This document shows, piece by piece, positions 25,124 through 33,737 of a stretch of DNA of 64,000 nt. The translations under genes and the position numbers were made by a program. The stretch is from Streptomyces sp. S.PB5 (GTDB lineage: Bacteria > Actinomycetota > Actinomycetes > Streptomycetales > Streptomycetaceae): NCBI RefSeq assembly GCF_030403745.1, contig NZ_JAQMWP010000006.1, positions 124,001 to 188,000 of the forward strand. The letters are read 5' to 3'. The notes under the pieces were generated by a model. It ran no database searches, was not told the origin of the DNA, and saw only the letters and a list, made by a program, of their open reading frames with translations. Position 1 is the first letter of the stretch, and each line of letters opens with the position of its first letter.

Positions 25124-27217
25124 TCAGACGCCGATGCAGCCGCCGTCGGTACGCCACACCGCCACGACCGCCGGGCGGACGAACTTGCCGGGCCCGTCGG
25201 GCCACACGGACGCCGGCTTCTCCACCGTGGCGCCGTCGACCTCGCCCGGGTGCTGGACGGCGACCAGGACACGGCGGTCCTGGATGATCGGGCCGCAGGT
25301 CTCGGCGCCGACCGGCATGGTCAGGAACTGCTTGAGCTCACCGCGCCGGTCGCCCTTGGTCGCGACGCCGAAGAGACCGTCGTGGTAGCCGAGCTGGGCG
25401 CCGTCCGTGGAGATCCACAGGTTGCCGTACGGGTCGAAGGCGACGTTGTCCGGGCAGGAGATCGGGCTGACCTTGCCCTTCGGGAAACCGGCGAAGTAGG
25501 TCGCGGGGTCGTTCGGGTCACCGGCGACGAGGAACAGCGACCAGGCGAACTTGGTGCTCTCGGCGCGGTTCCAGCGCTCGGTCAGCTCCAGGATCTGGCC
25601 GTGCTTGTTGCTGTTGCGGGGGTTGGCCTCGTCGGCGGCGGCGAAGCCGGTCTTGCCGCGGTTGGAGTTGTTGGTGAGGGCGACGTACACCTTGCCGGTG
25701 TGCGGGTTGGGCTCGATGTCCTCGGGCCGGTCCATCTTGGTCGCGCCGACCTTGTCACCGGCGAGGCGGGTGAAGACGAAGACCTCGTCGGCGGTCATGC
25801 CCTCGACGTGCGAGACGGCCCCCTTGGCGGTCGCGGTGGCCAGCGGTATCCATTCCCCGCTGCCGTCGAACTCGCCGTCGGAGGGCAGCTTGCCGGTGCC
25901 GTCGATCTCGATCGCGGGGGAGTCGCCGGTGAGCTTGGCGACGTACAGCGTGCCCTCGTCCAGCAGCGAGAGGTTGTGCTCGCGGACGGCGCGGCTGGTG
26001 CCCTTCTTCATCCGCTTGCTGCTGACGAACTTGTAGAAGTAGTCGAAGCGCTCGTCGTCACCGGAGTACACGACCGGGCGGCCGTCGTCGGTGAGCCGGA
26101 TGGTGGCGCCCTCGTGCTTGAAGCGGCCGATGGCGGTGTGCTTGCGGGGCGTGGAGGTCGGGTCGTACGGGTCGAACTCGACGACGTAACCGAAGCGGTG
26201 GACCTCGTTGGGCTCCTGGGCGACGTCGAACCGCTTGTCGAACCGCTCCCACTTGCGCTCGCTCGCGCCCGTGCCGATCCCGTACCGCTTGTCGGTCGCG
26301 CGGCTGCTGTTGGCGAAGTACTGGTTGAAGTTCTCCTCGCCGTGCAGGGAGGTGCCCCAGGGGGTGGTACCGCCGGAGCAGTTGTTGAGGGTGCCGAGGA
26401 CCTTGGTGCCGGTCGGGTCGGCGGAGGTCTTGAGCAGGTCGGACCCGGCGGCGGGCCCGGTGAGCCGGAACTCCGTCGTGGCTGTGATCCGCCGGTTGAG
26501 GGGATGCCGGGGTACGACGGTGAGCTTGCCGTTCTTCCGATTCTCCTCCACGACGACGGCGGACAGCCCATGCGCCGCCCAGGCGATCTCGACCTGCTCA
26601 CGGGTCGGGTTCGCGGCGTCGTAACCACGGAACATGAGCACCTCGTCGGTGTACTCGTGGTTGGCGACGAGGAGCTGCTTGCCGTGGCCCAGCGGGAGGA
26701 GGGTCAGGTAGTCGTTGTTGTACCCGAACTGACCGGCCTGCGCGGCGGCGGTCTGCTTCTCCGGGTCGAAGGCGGGCGCACCGCGCAGGATGGGCTCGCC
26801 CCAGCGGATCACGACGTTCTGGGCGTAGCCGTCCGGGATGGTGACCTGGTCGGCGGTGTTGGGGGCGACGGGGGTGAACCGGAGCCCGCGGGCGGCCTTG
26901 CCGGCGCCGGGCTTGTAGGAGGCGGCGGTGACGTCGGCGGCCTCGGTGGCGGCGGCGGCCTGCGGGGCGTTGCCGACGACGGCGGCACCGGCCGCGGCGG
27001 TGACCGTCACGACGGCGGCGGCCTGCATCACCGTACGACGGCTCACGGCGCCGGCGATGACGTCGCCGACGTACTCGTTCGCGCTGGTGTTGGGCGCCTC
27101 GTGGAAGCAGGCATTGCCACAGCGGTAGAGGCAGGTCAGGGCGGAGCGGCCACCCGCGTGAGTGCCCGACGAGTCCGGGTTCGACGACGTTCTGACGATC
27201 GGCAGCAGTTTGCGCAT
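25124..27217 (-). CDS. phoX: PhoX-family alkaline phosphatase, Tat-exported
   Basis: 697 aa of the DUF839/PhoX family. A Tat motif SRRTVMQ (59-65) and hydrophobic stretch lie after a Cys-containing N-terminal extension (CLYRCGNACFHE). Metal-site regions include CSGGTTPWGTSLHGEENFNQYF, RPEDIEPNPHTGKVYVALTNN and SCPDNVAFDPYGNLWISTDG. PhoX enzymes use Fe and Ca to hydrolyse phosphomonoesters outside the cell. ATG 27217 follows AGGGGA; ATG 27241 (AAGGGG upstream) is a good alternative. A PhoP-type direct repeat lies about 90 bp upstream. Confidence 0.92.
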   Translation of the reverse strand: MRKLLPIVRTSSNPDSSGTHAGGRSALTCLYRCGNACFHEAPNTSANEYVGDVIAGAVSRRTVMQAAAVVTVTAAAGAAVVGNAPQAAAATEAADVTAASYKPGAGKAARGLRFTPVAPNTADQVTIPDGYAQNVVIRWGEPILRGAPAFDPEKQTAAAQAGQFGYNNDYLTLLPLGHGKQLLVANHEYTDEVLMFRGYDAANPTREQVEIAWAAHGLSAVVVEENRKNGKLTVVPRHPLNRRITATTEFRLTGPAAGSDLLKTSADPTGTKVLGTLNNCSGGTTPWGTSLHGEENFNQYFANSSRATDKRYGIGTGASERKWERFDKRFDVAQEPNEVHRFGYVVEFDPYDPTSTPRKHTAIGRFKHEGATIRLTDDGRPVVYSGDDERFDYFYKFVSSKRMKKGTSRAVREHNLSLLDEGTLYVAKLTGDSPAIEIDGTGKLPSDGEFDGSGEWIPLATATAKGAVSHVEGMTADEVFVFTRLAGDKVGATKMDRPEDIEPNPHTGKVYVALTNNSNRGKTGFAAADEANPRNSNKHGQILELTERWNRAESTKFAWSLFLVAGDPNDPATYFAGFPKGKVSPISCPDNVAFDPYGNLWISTDGAQLGYHDGLFGVATKGDRRGELKQFLTMPVGAETCGPIIQDRRVLVAVQHPGEVDGATVEKPASVWPDGPGKFVRPAVVAVWRTDGGCIGV

Positions 27218-27304
27218 TTTGTGTTCCCCTTGCTTCCCCATGGAATCCCCTTGAATCCGCGTCACGGACGCTAGGAGCACGTGTGTGCGGGAGCAGGGCC
27301 GCGT

Positions 27305-27322
27305 GGTGAACTCTCGGTGAAC
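27305..27322 (-). promoter_or_regulatory. PHO box (PhoP direct repeats) upstream of phoX
   Basis: On the minus strand GTTCACC occurs twice with an exact 11-nt period (GTTCACCGAGA then GTTCACCACGC). This is the direct-repeat unit bound by Streptomyces PhoP under phosphate limitation. It is about 90 bp before the phoX start and in the same orientation. Confidence 0.8.
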
Positions 27323-27500
27323 TGGAGGTGGCTTTACGGGAGTTGCGCTGGACGATCTACCCGCGTCCGAGTGCACCCCTTGACGCGGGCCGTTTCCGGG
27401 CCCCCGCCCCTCCCCAAGATCCCCACCGGGGGCCGCTAACCTTACGTGTCCGTCCTGGCCAGGGATTTACGGGCATCAACTCATGCGAAGGGTTGCGCAC

Positions 27501-29438
27501 ATGGGCATTCTCACTCTCCTGCGGAACGCGTTCGGCGGCCGGTCACGCAAGGGGCGTACCGCCGAGGCAGAGGGTGCGGAGGGGACGACGCAGCCGACGA
27601 CTCCGACGACTCCTACGGTGCCGTCCCCGTCGCCCGAGCCGGGGTCGTCCCGGGATTCGGCGGAGGCCCCGGAGCGGGAGTCGTCCCGGGTCTCGGCGGA
27701 GGCCCCGGAGCGGGAGTCGTCCCCGGTCTCGGCGGAGGTCCCGGAGCCGGGGGCGTCCCGGATCTCGGCGGAGGTCCCGGAGCAGCGTCCGGCGTCGACG
27801 TCCCTGTCGACCAAGGACGAGCACGACCTGGTGGCGGCGGCCTTCGACAATGTGACGGTGCCGAAGCCGGCGGGGCCGGTGGGGGAGGAGGCGCCTGTCG
27901 CGGCGGAGGAGAGCGTTGCGGCGGAGCCGGTCGTGGAGGAGCCGGTCGCGGCCCAGGAGACCGTTGCGGAGGAGCCGATCGCGGAGGAGGCGACGCCGGC
28001 TGCGGAGGAGCCGACACCGGTCGCCGAAGAGCCCGAGTCGGTGAAGGCGGAGGAGTCCGCGCCGGTGACCGTGGAAGAGTCGGCGGCTGAGACGGAGGCG
28101 GAGCCTGCGGCGGTGGTCGAGGAGGCTGCTCCGGAGGCCGATGTGGAGGCGCCGGCGCCGGTGGCCGAGGTTGCCGTGGAGCAGCCGGCTGCCGAGGCCG
28201 TCGCGGAGGAGAAGGCTGCCGAGGCCGCCGCGGAGGAGGCCGCCGCCGTCGAGGAGACGGTGGCCGAGGAGGCACCCGTCGCTGAGGAGACGGAGCCTGC
28301 TGCGGAGGTCGAGCCCGAGGCGGAGGTCGAGCCCGAGGCGGAGCCCGAGCCGGTGGCTGCCGAGCCTGCGGTCGCCGAGGAGCCCGCTGCGGAAGAGTCC
28401 GCCCCGGAAGCGGAGCCCGAGGCGGAGCCCGAGGCCGAGGACACCACGGCGGAGCCCGCCGCGGCGGCCGAGGCCGAGACTGCCGTGGAGACCGAGGGCG
28501 CCGAGCCCGTCGTGGAGACGGAACCCGAGCCGGTCGCGGAGACCCAGCCGGAAGCCACCCCGGAACCGGCCGCCGAAGTCACGCCGGAGCCGGAGCCCGT
28601 CGTAGAGCCGGAGCCGGAGCCCGTCGCGGAGACGACGCCCGAACCGGCCGCCGTCCCCGACACGACCCCCGCCCCCGAACCGATCGCCGCAGCCGCCGAC
28701 GACGAGTCCGCCCCGCAGGGGCCACCCGCAGACGACATCGAAACTGTCACGGGTGGTGCGGGTGGGAACACGGACGCCGAAGGCGAAGCCGAGGCGCCCC
28801 TGGTCACACCCACCGTCGCCAACGACGCCGCCGCCCTCGCCCTCGCGAAGGCCGGCCTCACCACCGCCCGTGCCCGGACCTACCTGGTCCTCGACCGTTC
28901 CGCGAGCATGCGCCCGTACTACAAGGACGGCTCGGCCCAGGCGCTCGCCGACCAGACGTTCGCCCTGGCCGCCCAGCTCGCGCCCGACGCCCCCGACGTG
29001 CACGTCGTCTTCTTCTCCACCGAGGTCGACGGCACCACCGACCTCACCCCCGCCTCCCCCAAGGACGCGATCGACGAGGCGCACGCCGGTCTCGGCCGTA
29101 TGGGCCGCACCAGCTACCACGCCGCCGTGGAAGCCGTACTCGCCCACTACGACAAGACGACGACCCCCGACGCGAAGACGCCCGCTCTGGTGATCTTCCA
29201 GACAGACGGCGCCCCGGACGCGAAGACCCCCGCCACCCAGGCCCTGACCGACGCCGCGAAGACGCACCCCTCCGTCTTCTTCTCCTTCGTCGCGTTCGGC
29301 GACCACGACAACAAGGCCTTCGACTACCTCCGCAAACTGAAGACCGACAACACGGCCTTCTTCCACGCGGGCCCGACCCCGAAGGAACTCACGGACGCGG
29401 AGCTCTACGACGGCGTACTGATCGACTGGCGCCCGTAG
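27501..29438 (+). CDS. VWA-domain protein with long acidic low-complexity region
   Basis: 645 aa. It starts MGILTLLRNAFGG after AAGGG. Residues about 50-95 hold four near-copies of a 13-residue repeat (ERESSRVSAEAPE type). Residues about 115-415 are a Glu/Ala/Pro/Val-rich acidic tract (EEPVAAEE, EPEPEPVAE). The C-terminal 220 residues are a von Willebrand A domain with MIDAS motif DRSASM (465-470), downstream TSYHAA and TDGAPD. This VWA type occurs with tellurium/stress (Ter) proteins. Cytoplasmic; no signal peptide. The tract is GC-rich and repetitive. Confidence 0.85.
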   Translation: MGILTLLRNAFGGRSRKGRTAEAEGAEGTTQPTTPTTPTVPSPSPEPGSSRDSAEAPERESSRVSAEAPERESSPVSAEVPEPGASRISAEVPEQRPASTSLSTKDEHDLVAAAFDNVTVPKPAGPVGEEAPVAAEESVAAEPVVEEPVAAQETVAEEPIAEEATPAAEEPTPVAEEPESVKAEESAPVTVEESAAETEAEPAAVVEEAAPEADVEAPAPVAEVAVEQPAAEAVAEEKAAEAAAEEAAAVEETVAEEAPVAEETEPAAEVEPEAEVEPEAEPEPVAAEPAVAEEPAAEESAPEAEPEAEPEAEDTTAEPAAAAEAETAVETEGAEPVVETEPEPVAETQPEATPEPAAEVTPEPEPVVEPEPEPVAETTPEPAAVPDTTPAPEPIAAAADDESAPQGPPADDIETVTGGAGGNTDAEGEAEAPLVTPTVANDAAALALAKAGLTTARARTYLVLDRSASMRPYYKDGSAQALADQTFALAAQLAPDAPDVHVVFFSTEVDGTTDLTPASPKDAIDEAHAGLGRMGRTSYHAAVEAVLAHYDKTTTPDAKTPALVIFQTDGAPDAKTPATQALTDAAKTHPSVFFSFVAFGDHDNKAFDYLRKLKTDNTAFFHAGPTPKELTDAELYDGVLIDWRP

Positions 29439-29462
29439 CCACCGGAGATCGACAACACCCCC

Positions 29463-29506
29463 GGGCCGTCCGCCTTCCACCCTGCAATACGGAAAGCGGG
29501 CGGCCC
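29463..29506 (+). terminator. 11-bp hairpin after the VWA gene
   Basis: GGGCCGTCCGC (29463-29473) and GCGGGCGGCCC (29496-29506) pair with a single G-U wobble over a 22-nt loop, between the VWA stop and metG. Confidence 0.5.
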
Positions 29507-29572
29507 ACCCGTGTCGGCTACGATTTCTTGGTTCGTAAAGCGTCACGAAATCCGACCTGGGAGCAGCCCCCG

Positions 29573-31294
29573 ATGGCTCGACACCTCATCACCAGCGCCC
29601 TTCCCTACATCAACGGGATCAAGCACCTGGGCAACATGGTGGGGTCCATGCTCCCGGCGGACGTGTACTCCCGGTACCTCCGCCAGCGCGGCCACGACGT
29701 CCTCTACATCTGCGCGACCGACGAGCACGGCACCCCGGCGGAGCTGGCCGCGAAGGAAGCGGGACTGTCGGTCGCCGAGTTCTGCGCCCAGGCCCACGAC
29801 GCCCAGAAGGCGGTCTACGACGGCTTCGCGCTCGCCTTCGACTACTTCGGCCGCAGCTCCAGCCCGCAGAACGTCGAGATCACCCAGCACTTCGCCCGCC
29901 GCCTCAACGAGAACGGCTTCGTCGAAGAGCGGGCCATCCGCCAGGTGTACTCCCCCACGGACGGCCGTTTCCTCCCGGACCGCTATGTCGAGGGCACCTG
30001 CCCCCACTGCGGCTACGACAAGGCCCGCGGCGACCAGTGCGAGAACTGCACCCGGGTCCTGGACCCGACCGACCTGATCAACCCGCGCTCGGCGATCTCC
30101 GGCTCCACGGACCTGGAGGTCCGCGAGACCAAGCACCTCTTCCTCCTCCAGTCGAAGCTGCAGCACGAGGTCGAGGAGTGGGTGGCGGCCCACGAGGCCG
30201 AGTGGCCGCAGCTGGCGTCCTCCATCGCCCGCAAGTGGCTGACCGAGGGCCTGCACGACCGTGCGATCACCCGTGACCTGGACTGGGGCGTCCCGGTCCC
30301 GGCCGACACCTGGCCGGAGCTCGCGGCCGAGGGCAAGGTCTTCTACGTCTGGTTCGACGCCCCGATCGAGTACATCGGCGCGACGAAGGAGTGGTCGGAC
30401 GCGGCCCCCGCCGGAGAGACCCGCGACTGGAAGTCGTGGTGGTACGAGTCGGACGAGACGGTCCGTTACACGGAGTTCATGGCGAAGGACAACGTCCCCT
30501 TCCACACGGTGATGTTCCCGGCGACGGAGCTCGGCGTGCGCGAACCCTGGAAGAAGGTCGACTACGTCAAGGCCTTCAACTGGCTGACGTACTACGGCGG
30601 AAAGTTCTCGACCTCGCAGAAGCGGGGCGTCTTCACGGACCAGGCCCTGGAGATCCTCCCGGCGGACTACTGGCGCTACTTCCTGATCGCCAACGCCCCG
30701 GAGTCGGACGACTCGTCCTTCACCTGGGAGCACTTCACGGCGACGGTCAACAAGGACCTCGCCGACACCCTCGGCAACTTCGTCAACCGCGTCCTGTCCT
30801 TCTCCCGCAAGCGCTTCGGCGACGACGTCCCCGCGGGCGGCGAGCCGGGCGAGGCGGAGACGAAGCTGGGCGAGCAGATCGCCGAACTCCTCGCCGAGTA
30901 CGAGACCCAGATGGAGTCCCTCCAGTTCCGCAAGGCGGCAGCCGCCCTCCGCGCCCTGTGGTCGGCGGGCAACTCCTACCTGGAGGAAAAGGCCCCCTGG
31001 CTGGAGATCAAGACCAACCCGGAGGGCGCGGCCCTCACCCTCCGCACGGCGATGAACCTGATCCACCTCTACTCGGTGGTCTCGGAACCCTTCATCCCGG
31101 CCTCCTCGGCGGCCATGCGCCAGGCCTTCACCCTGAAGGACGACACGGCCACCTGGATCACCGAGGCCGAGGCGAAGTCCCTCACCGCCGTCCCCGCCGG
31201 CACCCCCTTCACCGTCCCCCCGGTCCTCTTCGCCAAGCTCACGGACGAGGACCTGGAGACGTACAAGGAGCGCTTCGGCGGCGAACCGGCGTAA
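29573..31294 (+). CDS. metG: Methionyl-tRNA synthetase
   Basis: 573-aa class I synthetase. The HIGH-like motif is HLGN (18-21). The zinc knuckle has CPHC and CENC (Cys143, 146, 156, 159). The KMSKS loop is KFSTSQ (344-349), the variant common in actinobacteria. An anticodon-binding helical domain follows, and there is no C-terminal dimerisation domain. It charges initiator and elongator tRNA-Met and is essential. ATG 29573 was chosen because MARHLITSALPYINGIKHLGN matches the family N-terminus. It is monocistronic with a strong terminator. Confidence 0.97.
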   Translation: MARHLITSALPYINGIKHLGNMVGSMLPADVYSRYLRQRGHDVLYICATDEHGTPAELAAKEAGLSVAEFCAQAHDAQKAVYDGFALAFDYFGRSSSPQNVEITQHFARRLNENGFVEERAIRQVYSPTDGRFLPDRYVEGTCPHCGYDKARGDQCENCTRVLDPTDLINPRSAISGSTDLEVRETKHLFLLQSKLQHEVEEWVAAHEAEWPQLASSIARKWLTEGLHDRAITRDLDWGVPVPADTWPELAAEGKVFYVWFDAPIEYIGATKEWSDAAPAGETRDWKSWWYESDETVRYTEFMAKDNVPFHTVMFPATELGVREPWKKVDYVKAFNWLTYYGGKFSTSQKRGVFTDQALEILPADYWRYFLIANAPESDDSSFTWEHFTATVNKDLADTLGNFVNRVLSFSRKRFGDDVPAGGEPGEAETKLGEQIAELLAEYETQMESLQFRKAAAALRALWSAGNSYLEEKAPWLEIKTNPEGAALTLRTAMNLIHLYSVVSEPFIPASSAAMRQAFTLKDDTATWITEAEAKSLTAVPAGTPFTVPPVLFAKLTDEDLETYKERFGGEPA

Positions 31295-31309
31295 CGCGTC
31301 AAGCCACGA

Positions 31310-31342
31310 GGGGCCCGAAACCGACACCCGGTTTCGGGCCCC
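31310..31342 (+). terminator. metG terminator, 14-bp stem
   Basis: GGGGCCCGAAACCG (31310-31323) and CGGTTTCGGGCCCC (31329-31342) form a perfect stem with a 5-nt loop, extended by A-U and G-U pairs and followed by TTCT. Confidence 0.9.
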
Positions 31343-31457
31343 TTCTGCGCCCTGTTCAGGCCGACCACTCGGCGAACCCGCACCTGTCCCGCCCACCAGG
31401 GCGGAACGGCTACAGAATCCTGGGCTCGTGCATCGCGCCCGTGTGCCGTCGTTGCCG

Positions 31458-31662
31458 TCAGTGCTCGCCCGCAGCGTGCTCGACACCGGCGAAGCCGAGC
31501 CCACCCAGGAAGCCGACATACGTCCCGCGCTGCGGCACGGTGTAGACGTACCCGAGTTCCCGCAGATGCCGCCAGCGGGCCGGACTCGATGTCCCGAATG
31601 ATCTCCGCGGCGATCTGCTGATACGGCGGGGTCGGCGCGTCGTAGTCGATGCTCGAGCTCAT
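31458..31662 (-). pseudogene. GntR-family regulator remnant (internal deletion)
   Basis: The first frame reads MSSSIDYDAPTPPYQQIAAEIIRDIESG, the start of a GntR winged HTH. A shifted frame then gives RHLRELGYVYTVPQRGTYVG, the end of the same domain (recognition wing), and stops at 31458-31460. The roughly 35 central residues carrying helices 2 and 3 are missing. The join is out of frame, so no functional HTH can be made. Confidence 0.7.
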
Positions 31663-31832
31663 GGTTCGTGAGCGTGGCCATCGGCCCACGGCTGCGCCCG
31701 CATCCGTACGTAGGTAGACGAACGTGACTGTCGACGCTGCCCCTGTACGCCGACCCCCTCCCTGGAGAGTTGACCCACCGCGTAGTCCAACCTTCGAGCC
31801 CAGGCCTCCAAACCACGGGCCTTTGATCCTGT

Positions 31833-31909
31833 GATTGGCAGATCCGTTCCCCTTCAGGGCAACGAATGAGCAGGTCGCCGCTACCCGCTGTGGAACATAT
31901 CTGCCAATC
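31833..31909. repeat. 11-bp inverted repeats at the pectate-lyase breakpoint
   Basis: GATTGGCAGAT (31833-31843) and ATCTGCCAATC (31899-31909) are exact inverted repeats 55 bp apart. The right copy sits exactly where pectate-lyase homology stops. This could be the scar or end of a small mobile element, or a large stem-loop. Confidence 0.55.
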
Positions 31910-32550
31910 GCCCCCTACGCCGTCCGTCGGGGCCCACTGCGGGAAGCAGGTCTCGGTGGCGGCGAAGGTGAGGGTGCGGACGAGGGCGTTGTCGACGTTC
32001 TGGATCTGGAGCATGCCGCTCGTGAGGCCGGCGTTCGGCCCCGGGACGCCGACGATCGTCGTGTCCGCCGGGACCTTGAAGACGATGTTCGCCGCCTGCT
32101 TCTTCTGCGCCGCCGCCCGCGCCGTCTCCTGCGTGCCCAGCCCGTACCCGCCGCGTAGTTCGCGCACGTCGGCTTCTTGCCCGCGGCATCCGTGATGGCG
32201 TCGATCGTGCCCTTGATCCTGATGATCCGGGGAGTGGTGCCGGAAGCCGAGCCCAGCGCCTTCACCAGCTGGGCACCGGTGGACACTGTGAACGTGTGCG
32301 CCGCGTCGGCCTTCGAACCACCGGTCGTGCCCGAACCCGAGGCGGCCCAGCCATCCTTCGCGGCGAGGGTCTCGTGATACACGTCGACGGTGCCGGCGTT
32401 CGCGTTCATCACGACCACGCCCGCGCTGGCCCCAGCCGCGACCACGGCGGCGGAGACGACGAAGGTGCGGCGCCTGCGGAGGGACCGGCGGCGGGTGAGC
32501 CGTGGAGATCCAAAAGGCTGCGGTAAAAATTTCGGCCGATCGGTGTTCAA
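31901..32550 (-). pseudogene. Secreted pectate lyase (PL1-type), truncated and frameshifted
   Basis: Begins with TTG 32550 or no proper start. An Arg-rich signal sequence (LRRRRTFVVSAAVVAAGASAG) is followed by mature pectate-lyase sequence: FTVSTGAQLVKALGS, PRIIRIKGTIDA, CANYA. Near 32150 the frame shifts by one base and continues YGLGTQETARAAAQ, NIVFKVPADTTIVGVPGPNAGL, TCFPQWAPTDGVGGDWQ. Homology ends abruptly at about 31901, so the C-terminal half with the catalytic residues is gone. Intact enzymes are around 400 aa or more. Relic of plant-polymer degradation capacity. Confidence 0.75.
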
Positions 32551-32601
32551 CTGGTGGATGGGGGGCGGAACTTGCCAGAGAACATACGTATGGTTTGCGC
32601 C

Positions 32602-33078
32602 ATGGCAGTACCTGGGATCATCCCGATCGCCTACGAGCCGCACGGCCGTACCGAGGCCATCGGGCTGTACGCGGAAGGGCAGTTCCTGGGGTCGGTCACC
32701 TACGCCTTCCCCAAGGGGTTCCAGCTGGACAGCGGCTGGGAGGAGCACAAGCGGCTCTACGCCGTGCTGCACACCTTCGACGCGGAGGGCAACCACCGCG
32801 ACTCGGAGATCTGGTGCGCCGGCACATGGGCCGCCCAGCAGCGCGCCCCGCACCCTTCCGTCTCCCCCCTCGCCCGCGCCCGCGCCCACCTCGCGACACA
32901 GCTGCGCAGCCTGCCCCGGCGCACGTACACGGACATCGCCGTACGCCCCTTCCAACTCACCGTCGACGGCGTGCTGTTCGGGATGGTCGCCGGGGAGGAG
33001 GACGGGGAGGGCTGGGCCGAGCTGTACCCGGACAATCTGGGCTTCGGGCCGCCCTGGGACGGGAGTTACGACACCTGA
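32602..33078 (+). CDS. Conserved hypothetical protein, 158 aa
   Basis: Starts MAVPGIIPIAYEPHGRTEAIGLYAEGQFLGSVTYAFPKG. Mixed alpha/beta, soluble, no signal peptide; I do not recognise the family. ATG 32602 was chosen over ATG 32590 because TATGGT 7 nt upstream fits a -10 box for a leaderless message; no ribosome site is visible at either. It lies between the graveyard and the PH-domain gene. Confidence 0.7.
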   Translation: MAVPGIIPIAYEPHGRTEAIGLYAEGQFLGSVTYAFPKGFQLDSGWEEHKRLYAVLHTFDAEGNHRDSEIWCAGTWAAQQRAPHPSVSPLARARAHLATQLRSLPRRTYTDIAVRPFQLTVDGVLFGMVAGEEDGEGWAELYPDNLGFGPPWDGSYDT

Positions 33079-33195
33079 TGCACACCGGTTACACACCATT
33101 TCCCCACCTGATCTAGGCACACGCACCCACAAGGCGCTATACATGCCCGAAGATCACTGAAGATCACCAGTGGTCACGAGTGGGGGGTTTCATCC

Positions 33196-33561
33196 ATGGC
33201 ACTTTTCGGCAACGCGCACACCATCGACCCCGGCCAGGCGGCCTCGGACTTCGCCAAGCTGCTGGGCGCCGGTGAGGGCGTACAGGCCGCGTACCAGCTG
33301 GTGCGCGACGTCATCATGTTCACCGACCGCCGCCTCATCCTGGTCGACAAGCAGGGCATCACCGGCAAGAAGGTCGAGTACCACTCGATCCCGTACCGCA
33401 GCATCACGCACTTCGCGGTGGAGACCGCCGGCACCTTCGATCTCGACGCCGAGCTGAAGATCTGGGTCTCTGGCAACTCCGTGCCGATCCAGAAGACCTT
33501 CACCAAGGGCGTCGACATCTACGAGGTGCAGGCGATCCTCACCCAGTACGTGGCCCGCTAG
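33196..33561 (+). CDS. Bacterial PH-domain protein
   Basis: 121 aa, a single bacterial pleckstrin-homology domain (bPH_1/DUF1696, YvbH type): VIMFTDRRLILVDKQGITGKKVEYHSIPYRSITHFAVE, then FDLDAELKIWVSG and a C-terminal helix VDIYEVQAILTQYV. It probably forms rings through beta-strand packing; cellular role unclear. A GGGGGG tract lies 8 nt upstream of the ATG. Confidence 0.88.
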   Translation: MALFGNAHTIDPGQAASDFAKLLGAGEGVQAAYQLVRDVIMFTDRRLILVDKQGITGKKVEYHSIPYRSITHFAVETAGTFDLDAELKIWVSGNSVPIQKTFTKGVDIYEVQAILTQYVAR

Positions 33562-33737
33562 CACTACGTGACCCGCCAGCAGCACCTGGCCGCGGTGACC
33601 GTGGCGATCTCGGCGGCCCCGTCGAGATCGCCCGCCGCGTACATCCCGCCGGTGTCGTCGCCGGTCACCTCGCCGCCCGGGTGCAGTCCCCGACGCTTGG
33701 TAATATCCGGCCACTTGTGCGAGAGCAGGGGGCTCTC

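Noticed and set aside
29543..32167. 874-codon minus-strand frame across metG
   Set aside because: Only its first part (pectate-lyase remnant) is meaningful; the remainder is antisense to metG.
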